Below are positions 44,715 through 58,800 of a stretch of 64,000 bases of DNA, in pieces; positions within the stretch are counted from its first letter, which is position 1; every line of letters begins with the position of its first letter. The stretch is from Tubiluchus corallicola (Eukaryota; Priapulida; Priapulimorpha; Priapulimorphida; Tubiluchidae), in contig JAQGDQ010000044.1 in assembly GCA_030141605.1 (NCBI GenBank), positions 52,501-116,500 on the forward strand. The letters are read 5' to 3'. Below the pieces are notes generated by a model. That model had not been told where the DNA came from and did not search any database. It worked only from the letters and a program-made list of their open reading frames with translations. Position numbers and translations under genes: made by a program.

Positions 44715-45019
44715 GTCGTCTTCTCCTACTCTATAGTCATTGAGTACTTCCAATACAACATTTTTTTCTGTTCACATGCCATTACTCCTTTCTAAAATTG
44801 GAGTGAAAAAGATGCATCGTCGATGGAAAATCGTTGCAGGCATTCATTCCTCTTACACTTACGTGATGAGAAACACTCAAAGCAATTAATAATCTCGCCT
44901 TCGATGCACATAAAAGGTTCTGATTGATTTTCATTACTAAACCAATAGGCCATTACTAAAGCTGTAACCGAAGAATCGGTTAAACAGTGGAAAGTTGTGC
45001 ACATTGTCTTTTTGAACAA

Positions 45020-46199
45020 TTTTTATTTCTTCTTTGAAACACACTAATATTTACCTAAAAGTATAGGAATTAGCAAATATGGACAAACATGATTAAACAT
45101 GCCAAACTGTGAAAAAAAATATGAAAAGGGTTCTAAAAAATAAACAACAGACTAATACCATACTGTCTTTATCGCATTTTAGATGAAAGATTAATGATTT
45201 TAGGTAGCCATTCAGAGTGACGTGAAACTGATTGTTGCAACTTCCAGCATTTCCAAAAGCTAATGTGGTACTTTGACTTTGTAAAACGTAGCTTTTTTGG
45301 AATATACATAATCTTTGTAGCTTTTTGGAATATACATAATCTTTGTAGCTGCACAGTATACATAATATAGGCCTATGTATTCATATACGTATATAATCTT
45401 GTTTAGAATAAATAATACATATACATAAAAATAAAATAAAAACATTGTTCATTGATGAAAAATAAAATTACAAACACCTATATGTGTGTAGGTATATAAA
45501 AACAGAGACCAATGCAGTTAGTATGTAAATGAGGTTTTAAAAGCAATAAGATAAAGTAAAGATGGGTTATAGATTCATTCCTTCCTAGCCTGCATAGACT
45601 ACTACAATGTGTATAATTACTTGAACTTCAGCAATGGCTTCCCAAAACGTGCATTAATTGAAATCATTTAGCAGAGTCTTATTCACTCCGTTCTGTCTAC
45701 TTTAAATGTACATGCTAAAAATACCACGTACATTATACATACAGCCAGCAAAAGCAGAAAAAATCAGTTTCATAACCAGAATAGCTTATGCATTAAACGG
45801 TTTTCTTGGAGAAACCTCCTTAACAGAACCATGCTGCTCTCTTTTGGTTTGTGTTAAGATTATTTTAATGCCACCCCACAATCTCTTGTAACCCAATTCC
45901 AGATATACAAACGGCTGCAAAACTCCCTCCGAGACGAGACTCATAAGAGCACATACTCTACTAGGCGAAAACCTGACCGACCGATCGAGTCAAATCAACT
46001 GTCCAACCATTTAAGATGGAGATTAGTTCTCTTAGGAAAGTTTACACTGTAGTCCTAATCACAAAACTTTCTTCACAAAAACCAAAAGAATGCAATAAGA
46101 AATCTACATTGGTTAAATTCTGGTATTAGCAGCCTCTTGTCTAATACATGTAACATTTGCTAGATTCCCGTATTTTCTAATGATTCTATTCGGAAAAAG
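45020..46199. other. Intergenic DNA with a small tandem repeat
   Basis: A 28-base unit (GGAATATACATAATCTTTGTAGC, here GGAATATACATAATC plus TTTGTAGC) is present twice at 45297-45350. Nothing else is recognised. Confidence 0.55.
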
Positions 46200-47219
46200 T
46201 CAAGCTCGTGATGTCATTGTTGCTCTACCATTTTCCGCGAATGATGTCTCTCTGACTGCCGTCATTGTCTTGCAACCCAGTATAGCCTTAAATGCGTAAC
46301 GAAAGTCCTTGTTTTTCCATGCATAAATTATAGGATTTAGCAGCGAATTAAAAAATGTCAAAAGTAAAGAAATTCGTCGTAGAAGTGCAAACACAGGATG
46401 CCATGGAATGAGTATTACTAACAAGCAGTATATATTGAACGGGAGCCAACACGTAATGAACGCACCTACAACAATGAGCAGAAGCCTGGCTGCTTTATTG
46501 TTTTTCTTGTAAACAAAGTCTTGTGCATTTTCGCTGTGCGTCTGACGCATGTGTTGCCTTGCAATTTTGAACAAGCGTATGTAAACGACAAGCATGCATA
46601 CTGCAATAGAGAAAAAATGGACTTCCAGACAGAAAATGAGCGTTTCATTCAATGTGGTCTCAAACAGGCACCCTCCATCCGGTAAATATCTGCTTTTGTA
46701 GTGAGCCCAGCTTCCGACAAACAACGAATAAAGCCATGTGACACCGATAATCATTTTCACGCGATTGGGTTTCACTATGATTGGATATTGTAACGGATAA
46801 GCGATAGCTATGTATCGATCCATCGTCACTGCCAGCAAAGTCAAGACAGATTCCACTAACAGAGCAACGGTGACAGTGTACAGCATCAAACAACCATGTT
46901 TGGACAGTTTCTCTGGTATCATTATAACAAGCGTCGCTACGAGGTGAAGAAGCACCCCTGCCATCATGTCCGTAGCTGCAAGATTGGCGACATAATAGTT
47001 TGAATATGATTGAAGCTTCTCGTACTTGAAGATAGCGACAATAACAAGAACATTTGCAAACTCAATGCAAATTGCTAGTGTGTTGAACATTATAAGAATT
47101 ACAACCATTACGTTTTCCGACAAACCAGGAGCATCTTGCTGTGTTGCAGAAATATTACCGATTTCCTTAACAATGTTTTCTGTCAGTTCCAACTTGCTGT
47201 CGCCTTTTGGATCATCCAT
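46200..47219 (-). CDS. Adenosine-receptor-like class A GPCR, cluster 2 gene 2
   Basis: A 339-residue single-exon receptor, read from the first ATG at 47219; the frame is open 31 codons further upstream without an ATG. TM1 has ANVLVIVAIFKYEKLQSYSNYY, TM2 ANLAATDMMAGVL, TM3 starts with Cys (SKHGCLMLY), the second extracellular loop has GGCLFE, TM3 ends in MDRYIAIAYPLQY, TM6 reads AFITCWLPFN and TM7 NSLLNPIIYAWKNKDFRYAF. The third loop RQHMRQTHSENAQD is shared with the gene at 43790. Both paralogues keep all class A activation motifs. The ligand is unknown; they are most like adenosine receptors among families I know. Confidence 0.9.
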   Translation of the reverse strand: MDDPKGDSKLELTENIVKEIGNISATQQDAPGLSENVMVVILIMFNTLAICIEFANVLVIVAIFKYEKLQSYSNYYVANLAATDMMAGVLLHLVATLVIMIPEKLSKHGCLMLYTVTVALLVESVLTLLAVTMDRYIAIAYPLQYPIIVKPNRVKMIIGVTWLYSLFVGSWAHYKSRYLPDGGCLFETTLNETLIFCLEVHFFSIAVCMLVVYIRLFKIARQHMRQTHSENAQDFVYKKNNKAARLLLIVVGAFITCWLPFNIYCLLVILIPWHPVFALLRRISLLLTFFNSLLNPIIYAWKNKDFRYAFKAILGCKTMTAVRETSFAENGRATMTSRA

Positions 47220-47312
47220 CGTGCTGCCGTCGCCTGTTACTTGATGCTTTGGAAATACTCGTCTATGATGTATCTTTAAAGCGTTAATATTTGCCACTTT
47301 TGAAACACCCAC

Positions 47313-49877
47313 GTGAACTCGAGCACTTGAACACTTCTTTGATGTGCAAAAGCTATTGCTTTCATGTTTCCAAAAGCACTTAAGCAGCTCAATTGCACGC
47401 AGAAGGCTAATTGGCTGATTGAATTACACATTATACTTACCAGTTTCTTACTTCAATATACAACATGGCATTGAATAAGGTAATTACTGAATTATTATCA
47501 GTGACAAAAGATCCATAAACTATCTCCAAGATGTGATACTTTCAATGAAAAGCCATTACTTGGCTGGCTTGTTTTTATTAGGTTTGAGTTCTTGTTTGGA
47601 AAATAACTACCTTAAGGCTTTGACAGGACACTAGATGCCAACAAATACTGTTAAGGTTGTAGCTTAAAATTGGTTCTACTGAAAGAAAAAGTTGGATAGG
47701 TTAACCTATTTAGCTGCAGATGGTTAAGATTACTGGGATGTGTGATTTTCTGTTTTCTGACAGTGTATTTAGGTCTGTGTTTAATTAACAAATCGCTTTA
47801 GCATAAATTAAGTAACAAGGCAAATTATTCTCATAATCACATGGTGTTTTAGCCATTTATGCACATCAGAATTTATTTGTAAATTGAAATATAATACATG
47901 TACAATCATCACCTTACAACCTGTGCAATGTGTGGCTTGCATGCACAATCACAAGGAAAGAACTAGAATAATTTATGAAAAAAGTCTTACAATAAAGAAA
48001 TGTGAAAAGAGATCACATTGCACTACATTGTTATATGCTACTTCAGGCGAAAATCATCATGTGCAGATATTAAAAAGTTTTGGCATTTTAGAATTTGTAA
48101 CAAAAGCAGCAGTTAGGCACAGAAAGAAAGAAGAAAATCACAAACGTGCCACTAACTATGGCTCTGAAAATACCGGGTACAAAGTAAAGGAATATAATAA
48201 ACAGATAAACAGTACTGTGCTGCTAGTGATATTTTATGCTTTTTGTTTGTTTTTTGTGCACTTTACTAGTGATTGTACTATAAATTATTAAACCCAAAAG
48301 TCAGTAGTATAATGGTTATTCATGTTTTTCTTTTTATTCTACTTAAAATAGCACACACAGTGGCACAACGAGCAGTTGTGTCTGTTTGCCATATTGTGAT
48401 ACAGCTTACTAAGTCAGAGATTCACAATGATTACAAAGTAAGGCACAACAACTTTTCACATTATGTAGTACAAGCTGTACAACACTGTTGCACTTTTGGC
48501 TAAGGACTTTTGGGAAATGAACATTGAGTAAACCCAATGTCTTTCACAATCAATTCAAAAATATGATGTAACATGAGAAGTAAATGAGAAAATGCACTGT
48601 CATCTAAATACCTGCCAAATTAGCTTTGGCAATTGCAAATACCTCAGGCTATAACTGATTAAAAACTATTAACATGAGAGCCAAGGACTTGATAACCAGC
48701 ATGCTCACCGTATATGTACATAACTTAGAACAAGGATATACACAATAGTATAATAGCAATAAAAAATTCGAGAATATTGCACTAAGAGAATAATATATAC
48801 ATGACAAAGACACGCTAAGTCAATAAATAACATTTCATATGTATAACAAAGCATACAAAAGACTTGCACGAATTACGTAATTGTACAATGACTTCCAGAA
48901 ATCTGACTTGTGCAAAATAATATTTCACAATATATAACGAGATTCTCAAAAATAGAACGCAAGGAAAACTTCAACTTGAAATTCATATTCCTGTGCTCAA
49001 AAGGTGTTGGGAGTAGAGAATATTGATTTTCTTATTCATTAGTAAGCTTGAATTGTAGCAGTCTTCTAGGGTAACCTTTGCTTTATAATGGGTTAAATAT
49101 AAAAATCAATTTGTAGATTTTGTACACTGTTTATGCACCTTATTTTCCTATATCAATCTGAAATAATATATGAAGCATTGATTCAGTAGTAAGTGATAAA
49201 TGTTTTAGCATCTTCTTGCACTGATTCAGTACCAAGTGATGATTTTCTTTTCGTCTTGTTCGGCTAGAAAATTCTCGATGTCGCTTTGCTTTGCAATCAG
49301 TGATGCCAAGATGCATCATCCAAAATCTGTCCACTTCTTATAGTATAGGGGAAATTTACAAGTATGTCCTAATAGAAAATATAGTTTTAATCTTAGATAC
49401 CACCAATGACAAATTCATAGTAGTTAAAACCAAGCATAATATAAAAAACATCACTAATAATAAAAAACTAGCGGGCTCTTATCAGTGCCGTGCAAACATT
49501 CTGAACAACATTTTCTCCTCACCTTCGAAATTGTGACCTGATTTGTGTCAGTTCAAAAAGATGGTTTAAGAACTAGAACTCACGAATTGTCATTACTTCT
49601 GTTTTAATCTCTGGGAAATTACTGCAAAATTTGCTACAAGTGGTTTCCAGTATAGGACAGCTGATATTTATGGAAATTGGGATTGCCTCCAACATGAAAC
49701 ATTACTGGTTACACGGGAGTTGTAGTTGTTAAGTAGCTGGTAAGTAACACATTCGACACCAAAATGTGACCGGTCAACCCTAAATGAAGCTGTTGTACAT
49801 AATATAGTCATCAATTCATGAATCATCCACATCTAATTACCTTTACTGCAATACTGATGTATTGAAATTATTTGTAC
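47313..49877. other. Intergenic DNA between GPCR and USH1C
   Basis: Open frames at 47884-48291 and 48273-48503 (+) have no recognised domain, and the first lacks an ATG at its start. The part next to 49877 would hold the USH1C 3' UTR. No repeat copies were recognised. Confidence 0.4.
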
Positions 49878-52800
49878 TTACACGTCGTCTTTTTTCTGCG
49901 TTGCCACGGCGAGTGTTAATGAATTCTGCAACAAAGCAAAATACGAAAATTAAAACCACAATTAGCCTTCTTCGTGTAATTAGCACCCATACTTAATGCT
50001 ATCTTGCTGTTGCACGGCAATATTGTAGAAAGTCTTGTAACTTGGTTTTTGCAGGTGTTCCGCACTTCCTACAAAATCTCATACCTGGATGAGTAATACA
50101 TTCGGGAATTAAGGAATGAGCTTTTTTGAAAAACGTTTATTCGACTTAACATAGAAACATGTTTAAGCAAAAAAATTGGTATTAGCAATAATTACTCAAC
50201 ATTTCAGAATAGAAATTTCCTAATACTTTCACCTAGTTCGCAAAGTTTAAATGGACATTATTAAAACAATGCGCATAGAGATTTATACATACCCCGGGGC
50301 CACTGATGACTTCCTTGAGCACTTGCTGAGCTTGTGATAGTGTAATGTTGAGCAAGGATCTTCCATTAACCATCAATAATTGATCACCTTTTTTCAATCC
50401 ACCTACAAACATCAGACAACAAGAAATGGTAAATTCCTAAAACATTACCGTGAAGAAACATGACTAGCCGAATACGCCTTTTCACAGTTTCGTTATGCCA
50501 CACGTGCAGTTGCTGTAGTTAACTTAAGCAACACGTCTTAACTACAACCGTCACGTGACATACATATGGGTAAAGCAAGTCTGTAAGCCGCATCAGTTCA
50601 GTAACTTCAGTTGATTAACTTTACTTAATTATGAATTACTCTGTGCATAGGGTGATTTACTAACAGGACCTTGCTTAGGAACAAGAAAACATGAACTACG
50701 TAAAGTTCTAGCTAGCTGTTAAAACTGTTAGTATTGCAACAGCTTGTGCTGTGAGATGTTGTCAACTGTACACAAATGTGTAGTCTGGTTCGCTTAACCT
50801 TTGACCTTTTCACAATCATCAATTGCTGGAACTGTGAAAAGGTTTATTCCAGTTTGAAAAAAGACTGAGAAAAGAAGGTACCATATTTGTAAATGCTGCC
50901 ACTCTGGAATATCTCTGCTACAACAATTCGTCCATTATGCTTTTTTGAATCAGTCCCACCTTCAAGAGCCACACCTAATGGACCATCCTGTTCAAATATC
51001 ATAAAGAGTTAAATAAAGCAGTAATGTGTGCATTGAGTAATAAATAGCCTACTTATTACTCGTGATGTGTGATTTGTGATAACTACTGCTTCACCATTTG
51101 CACTTCATTTGACATACCACTGCTAAAAATATTGTGAAAGCCTGCACATTGGCATTAAATTTTGCAGTTGTTTCATTTCATTCTATACATTTCATACAGA
51201 CATTACTAACCTTACTGTAAGTTAAGTTCTTCACTTCTTTACCACTCAGTTGTGTTAACGAAAACTGTAAAAAAATCAATATTTTGTTAAACCACACGCA
51301 CAGTGCACACTTGTGGAGGGTCAGGTGTCAAGTACTGCCCCGGTTTAAACGAGATAAAGAATTTCTAATAAACTGATTTATGTTAAGAAATGTACCAAAT
51401 TTTCCTTTTTTCCCCTGGTGCAAATGTGGCTATTTCTACTTCCACAGCTAAGGAACGCTTTTGTTCAACAGACACAATGGTTCGCACATGACTAAAGCCT
51501 TATTTCTATTATCCACAGAGTATCTATTTTTAGCATAATAGCAAAAACCTTGTTTAACAAAAAATGTAACGATGTAATAGCTGCAGTTTTGCCAGTACAT
51601 CTATTCAATGCAATGCATCAGTGTATAAACTAGACTTGGAAGTCTGAAGATCAGAAATGAATATAAATTAATGGCTGAATCCTACACATTAAACTGTAAA
51701 GGTTTAGCTTTGTTGATATAATATGCAAGGCGTCATGTCTTAACAAATCGTGTAAATTTTCTGCAAATGTGGTTGGGTGATTATGTGTTGGCTTTAACAG
51801 CTTTCAAAGCTAAAACACTATTTTGTGGCTCCACCTACATTGCATTATAGAAAACTAGATTTATTAAAAGTACTTGCTTGAACAACTACATGGTAAATAG
51901 AAAACTACAAAGCTATGACACTGACCAATAGAGGCACTTGCATTGACATCCAACAAAAGCTTTTTGCAAAAAACATCCAACAAGTCAAAGCGAAACAACA
52001 TATGTCGTAAATCATAAAATGCTGTGTCAGCAAAATCATTAATCAAACTGTCTCCATCTTCTTGAATCTAAATACTTTTAAATCTTATTTATATTTCTCT
52101 TAAATCTATAGCATTTGCATTTATTCTTTTGCTATTTGTGTCAACTGGTTTGTTTCAAATATTGTAACTTCCAATCAGCCAAGTACTTTTTGCTCTTGAA
52201 GGTGATAGCAACACCAATTTTTTTTACTGTTCAAGGAATAATTAAGCGTCTTTTCTTAGAGGAACACAGGACGATTTTTATATACTACCCCACTTTCAAG
52301 TCCGATAAAAATCGGTATACATTTTAACACATTTAATACTGCAAAAGCGTTTCGGATAATTAAATAATAGATTAAAAACTTAATTAATGATGGGCGAGTC
52401 CAACTGTTGATGACATCACAAATTTTCAGCAGCAAAAATATTCTACGAGCATGTTGCACGTGTTTGTGAAAACAAAAATTGAAGTACAGTGCTACTGCAA
52501 GATATTCAGTGTGTTGTACCAAAACTAGGCAAGTTTTAAGATAAAAATTCAAACTTCAAATTTACTGCTGTGCTCACGCATGAGCTGTCGAACGTGTGTA
52601 GTTCGTCACATACTAACACATCTGAACTGAGAGGAACAGCACCTGCTTTTTGTGCAATGCCTTTCCGGAATGCAGGCGCTAGTACCAGTCTAACTAGTGA
52701 ATTGCGAAATGCACGTAACAGCGAAGAACTAGTGAACCGAACACGAAAATGTGTTTATGCGGTAATAATTCTTTCACGTAAGTGTTATAATAATATTTTA

Positions 52801-55800
52801 AAGAGTAGATTGTTTTGAATTACAGTTTAACATTGGATCTGGCTTTGTTTTAGCTTATGATCTTATCAATAGCATTGGTAAAATGCCATGGCCAATATAC
52901 AACAGTGGTTATTTTTACTCAAAAATCTGTACTGTAATGTACAACTATTAACAGCGCATTCTATCGACACTAACAAATCTAATATATTGTTGCTAGAGTT
53001 GAACAATGGATGTATCGGTAAACTCAATGTAGACAGTAGATCTATCACAGAAAACTTTTTCCTACAGTTAAGCTTATCACACTCACCATCTTTGCTAATT
53101 CAGAATCATCTACTGCCTCCACATGACTGTAAAAGCAAACGAAAATATTAGTTTTTTTTCTCACATAACATAAGGAAAATTGTGCAAAAGAAAAATCAGT
53201 GTGGAATTTTTTTGCATAATATGCCCTACCGTATGTTAAATACTGCAACGCATGTCATGTATTTACACAAACATATTGTAATAGCATGATTCATGCATGG
53301 GCTAGTAGAAGATTTTTTGCTGTTAAGTTATAAAATGATCCAGTCATAAAACAACAAAACAAACCAGTGAACATTACGCACCCATTTGTCTTTCCGTTGA
53401 TACCTTTCTCCGATGAGTATCCGCTGCTGCCGGATGCTGATGACAGATTATCTATCTGAGCTGGTTGTCCGGAATCAGGAGATGCTCGTGGAGTCAGTGC
53501 ACTTGGATGATTTTCTACAGCCTCCATCTGAAATTGAATGGCTTTGATAAACAATTGTTCAGTGATGATCAGTGTTAAGATAATGTGCTCATAATTGCTA
53601 TACTTTGCTTTCAAATGAATCCAAGTTTTTTCCATTTATTTTGTAAGTTGTGTCCAGCTGTCTTTTTGGAATAATTCTTGTGAGAAAGTCGGCTTAAATA
53701 TACAAGAAAACACCATTCGTAAATAAAGCTTAAAAAATCACCTTGAAATTTTATATCACTTACATGTTGTCTTATTGGATAACAGGCTTACGTTAACAGT
53801 AACTCTGTATAAAACATGTAAATTTAAACACCCGCTATGACCATTAGATGCAAAGCCATTTTGATGGTATTGCCATTAAGATTAAAAAAAACGTTTTTGG
53901 AGAACAAGAGATACACAATGACATGGTGAAACAGTGCTCTTTTACCAGGTGATGTGAATATTTTAAATTCTTGAGTATTTTCTTTTGCATTTACATAAGT
54001 CTTTCAAACAGGTAAGTGTAATGCTAAGCATAACTTTACATGGAAAGTTTCTTTTTCTTCCCCTTTAGAAGGTTGTGATCTCCGAACAATCATATGACAC
54101 TGGAGAACCAGAACTGCAGCAAAATCTCTATGTTTTAAGTTTACAAAAAAAAAAGAAATTTGATTGAACTACAGAAAATAACAGCTAAATTATAAGTATT
54201 GTCAGAATTGAATGAAAAAACATTAAATAGGGAAGCTGCGTCTGAAAGGCGGGCATTCTGCGTTTTTTAAAATGCAGCTTCACGATATGCAAGCTGGATC
54301 TGTCAGTCATGGCAGGACATACTTAAAGGGGAAGAAAAGCAAATTAAAATATGTCTCAAAAAACTTAGTCTAAAAAGTTATGATTATTGTACTTAACATT
54401 ACGCTTAGCTGTTATAATGTTTGCACTGACTGCTAAAACATCACCGTATTCACCTTCCCAGTATGAACCACTGACTCACCAAAAACACATCACTGATCTT
54501 ATTGCTAATATAAGGTAATTTAAAATTTTGCTTTGTTGGTAAAGTGTGCATTGCGAATACTCTGTTTATTATCTCGAAATTTACACCAATGTTACCTAAA
54601 ACTTATTCAAATGGTTTGCCGCTAAAATGGTTGCACCTAGCGGTCATTGCGGAAATTAAATTTACAGCATTACTGCTAACGCAAGCTCTGTATGCAAAAA
54701 GACAAAATGTGATACAAAATATTAATATGAATTTTTTAAGCTTTAGTTGTCTCCACTTAGTTGCCCTTTAATGCACATAGTCATGGCGAGACGGACACTG
54801 AGAGCACAATCCTCTAAAAAGATTCTGAACCAGCGGAGGTGTCTTAGCTACGCTCCAATGCATCTACTTTCTCCTTTAAGAAAATAAATATTTGGAGGCT
54901 GCATGGTAGGTGAAACTAGTCAAGTATCAACTTTACCCGATAAGTAAATACTATAGCCATTCAGCTAAGAAATGCAACTCTGTCAATCTTTCTACTTTTC
55001 TTTCAATCAAAATTGACGTCTTATAACACAAGACTTATAGTTCTGTCATTCTGTGATTTCATATCAATTACACCACAAAATACCTTAGTTTTCAATTCCA
55101 GATTCCTCTTCTCTTGCAGTTGCTGCTGTCTGCTCTTTTCTGATGTCTTTGTGGGTTTTTCCTGTTTATTAAAGCTTTCTCTGTCTAAAAACACAACACA
55201 CACATATTACACATGCAGTTATCCTACATGTGTAGAAAAGGCAACAGAAAATTCTAATTCATTATTATTATTTCTCAAAATGAATGAGTGTAAGTGCAAT
55301 TTAATATAAGGTTAGATGTTCTTACAGCACGTACCTCTGTTTTTCACAAATCTACCGTAACTGGGAATTTGTTCTCCGCCGCCCTGTAACCGCTTCTCTG
55401 ATTCTGATTCTGTGCTATGGACGTCGGCTATTGTAATGTGACCACTACTGCTTGATGTTAAGCTACTGGAACTAATAAAATCAGAAAAAAGTCTAAGCTC
55501 AGAATAAGAATTATGCTAAAGCAGGTAGTCCATAGAAAGTCATATTTTTAAATATGTACTCTGTAAAAATAAAATCATAAGAACAAAAAAACAAATGGCA
55601 TACGTAAATATGCTTTGCGCTTACACAGATTATATATTTCACTTCGTTTAACATTTGCATTTAGTGGCTGACTTACAACCTATGTAACTTACGATTGCTC
55701 AACTTTACGACACAACAAATACTTAATTAATTATACAAAACTGATACTAACTCATATTTCCTTCTTTTTTAAGCATATTAATTCTAAATCACCATCTGTT

Positions 55801-58800
55801 GCAACAAATCCATACTTAATGAACATACACATGCAACATCTTACGTGTAGGAGTGCACCAATTGAACACACGCGTCCAATCGTCTTGCGACCAATTTGCC
55901 AGAACCGACTGAAGTCATAGGTCGACGACTACCTGTATTAATGTAATGTGCATGATGATACCTGTTACGACGAGATCTGTAATTCAGCATTCGGTCTGAC
56001 GACGAGTCTCTGGTCTCCGCTGCAGGATAATTTGTGTACTGACGATGATTAGAAAGAGAACGTTCGGACCGTCGAGACTGCATCGTATCGTTCGCAGAGA
56101 TGTTTGTTCCGCTCACGCGATTTGTTCGCAGAGCTGGTTCTGATTGTCGAGAACGTAACGTGTCGGTCATTGAAAGATTAGAAGACGAGCGACGTGATCG
56201 TCCAGATTGCTGAGACTGCAACGTGTCTGTTGCAGAATGCATTGAGGAGGGTCGTAATGTATCCAATGACTGTACATCATCTAACATGTCCATCAACTCC
56301 AGACCCTTAAAGACAATAAGAGAATAAAAGTCAAGTTTGTTTTGTCCATGCACGTTTATGGGTTAGTTGGCACTAATAGACTTATAATTTAAGAGTGCAT
56401 GATGGCGAAAGTGCTAATAACAAAACATGTTAATATAGGGCAGGTCCATCTTAATGCATGGGCAGGGTGGACAGTTGTCTGGGGGACCCACGAGCATAGG
56501 ATCCCCATGCTAATTTATGTATCTTGTGTCTTGCTGTCAATAATGAAATACTGTACTATACTAATCTAAAATATTTGTTCTTGTATTACAAGTGGACATG
56601 TTGTTGTTATATGTTGAAATTGTTGTGTTTTTCAAGACTCATGTTATATTGTTCAATCAAACGGTTGTGTTGATTAATCTTTGCTATATAGTACGTTTAA
56701 AACACTGATTTTGTTGTAAGTACCAATACAATAAATGTGTATGTAATTTTATCATCCATTTTCATTTTTATTCTTGCGAGTGGTTGTTTAGTGCACAGCT
56801 TTGCCCAAGGGCCTGTGATGATGTTAAGATGCAGTATCCTACAGGACTTACACTAGGACAGTGAAGCTATAGATGCAATTCTACGTGTAAACAAATAATC
56901 TAGTAATGAAATGTAAAATAACACTTACTCCTCCTTTACGAACAGTCAGCTCTAGCTGCTTTCGTGATTTCAGGCATAAAACAGCCTAGAAAACAAAGAA
57001 AAACATTTACAGTTTAGAGCACCAGGAATATTCAATAATTTTCTTACGGTGTCATGTCATAGTGTTGTAGTTTTGATCCATTAGATCACTCATTCAATAC
57101 ATTGATCTTCAGCATCAATTCCATTTTGAACAATCCTAAATATCATATTGCAGGCAATATGATAACCTATTTTCGTATTTTCTGCCAAATTAGCACATTT
57201 TCCCCCAAACTATCCACTGTATATTACAGCAAATATACTGCATACTCAGTAAGTAACTATAACACCAAAAAGTGACATTAACAAGTGTAAAATTAAATTT
57301 ATTAAAACACATGGAATGTCACTAGATTCTGAACATGTGGAATCAAGCCTTATCATCATGAGCATTCTTTTTACAAATGAGCGTTTTTTAAGGAACTGCG
57401 ACCATCACACTTTGGACTGCAATGAAATCAAAATTAGGAGTAATGTTCTAAATGTTTTCTGTGCACAATGCTTTCAAGCTTTTTCTTTTTCTTTTGCATT
57501 TCTAAATTTTACTATAATTATCGATCGTACTGCCTCCTTTTTGTACGGTATGAAGTGTCAAATTATCGTGTTCTGATAATTATCGTATAAACGGAACACT
57601 GATCTTCGGCTTCACATTCATACAAAATTGTGCAAACACAACCGTGGTCTTCATTGAACAATTACAGCTCTCGAACAATAAATTTTATTATGATAAATTG
57701 TATCTCAGTACAAACATTGGCTAGAGTTGTGTCAGATTAGAAAACAGTGATTACTAGTTAAATAAGTTTGTACTACCAAATCAGTAATTTTCTTTGGGGA
57801 CGTTGTAGTAGATTTAGGCCTGAAGAAAATTCGTACTTTACTACTAGCTATCACGTGGATTGCGATGCAAGAATCTTGGTTCTGCTTTGGAAGACAGATA
57901 AGTTCAAGTTCTTGCACGTCCTCAGTAGATGTTTCATTACTATACGTAGGATGCTGTAGGTACATGCGGTATGTGTTGTTTTAGGCTATTCACGAGGTCC
58001 ATGCATTAGATAACATGGGGGGTTTCAGTATATAAATGTGTTCTTGCAAACCAAAACTGTCCACAAAACTATGTTATGATGCTTCAAAGCAGAATGCAAC
58101 AAAAATTTGGTGAAATTTCATTTTTGTATTTTATAAAAACAAGCACTACATATATATTGGACATTTATATTCTAGAATCAAATCATCAGAAAAAGTTCAG
58201 AAAATACTAAAAATTTAATTTTATAAACCCTTACCCAATTTTCCAGTCTAAAAAACTAACACTGCAGTGCGAGAATTTTTGGTATTTTCAAGCTCCGACA
58301 GAAGCTTCATTTTGCTTCGGGTTTTTCCTGCTGCCAAACCCACATCCTTGCCTCGAAGAGCCATCTACTGGATTTAAACATGCTTCACTGTGCTCTTGCA
58401 GACCATAGCAACCAAGATTTGTGCAGTTGCTAAGTGTCTTGTAGAACAGGACAAAAAGCAATGGCTAGCTTTAACAGTGATTTTCTCAAGGTTATGTTTT
58501 TCAGTGCGCAGTGTGTACTTCAACTATAACATGGATTATCTCAGCTTAAAAGTAATATAGAGCGATGAGTTTGGTATCAAAATCATCTTCATGAAATGGA
58601 GATTCAGGATATGTGAAAAGTTAGAAAAGCTGAATTGTCGACTTATGCACGATTTAGCTATGCAAGCACACAAATTAATGTCTTACCACTTAATCCTGAA
58701 AAAAAATCATGTAAATGTCTCACCTCGGCATGTGTGATGTGAGTGAAATTTGTACCATTGCACTGCATTATCTGATCACCAATTTCTAGTCCGGCTTCCT

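Noticed and set aside
47884-48503. Two consecutive plus-strand open frames (135 and 76 codons)
   Set aside because: The first opens at TTG rather than ATG, neither has a recognised domain, and composition matches AT-rich spacer.
52570-52818. 82-codon open frame (+) with a polar N-terminus
   Set aside because: It is on the opposite strand inside an USH1C intron; no domain or repeat family recognised.
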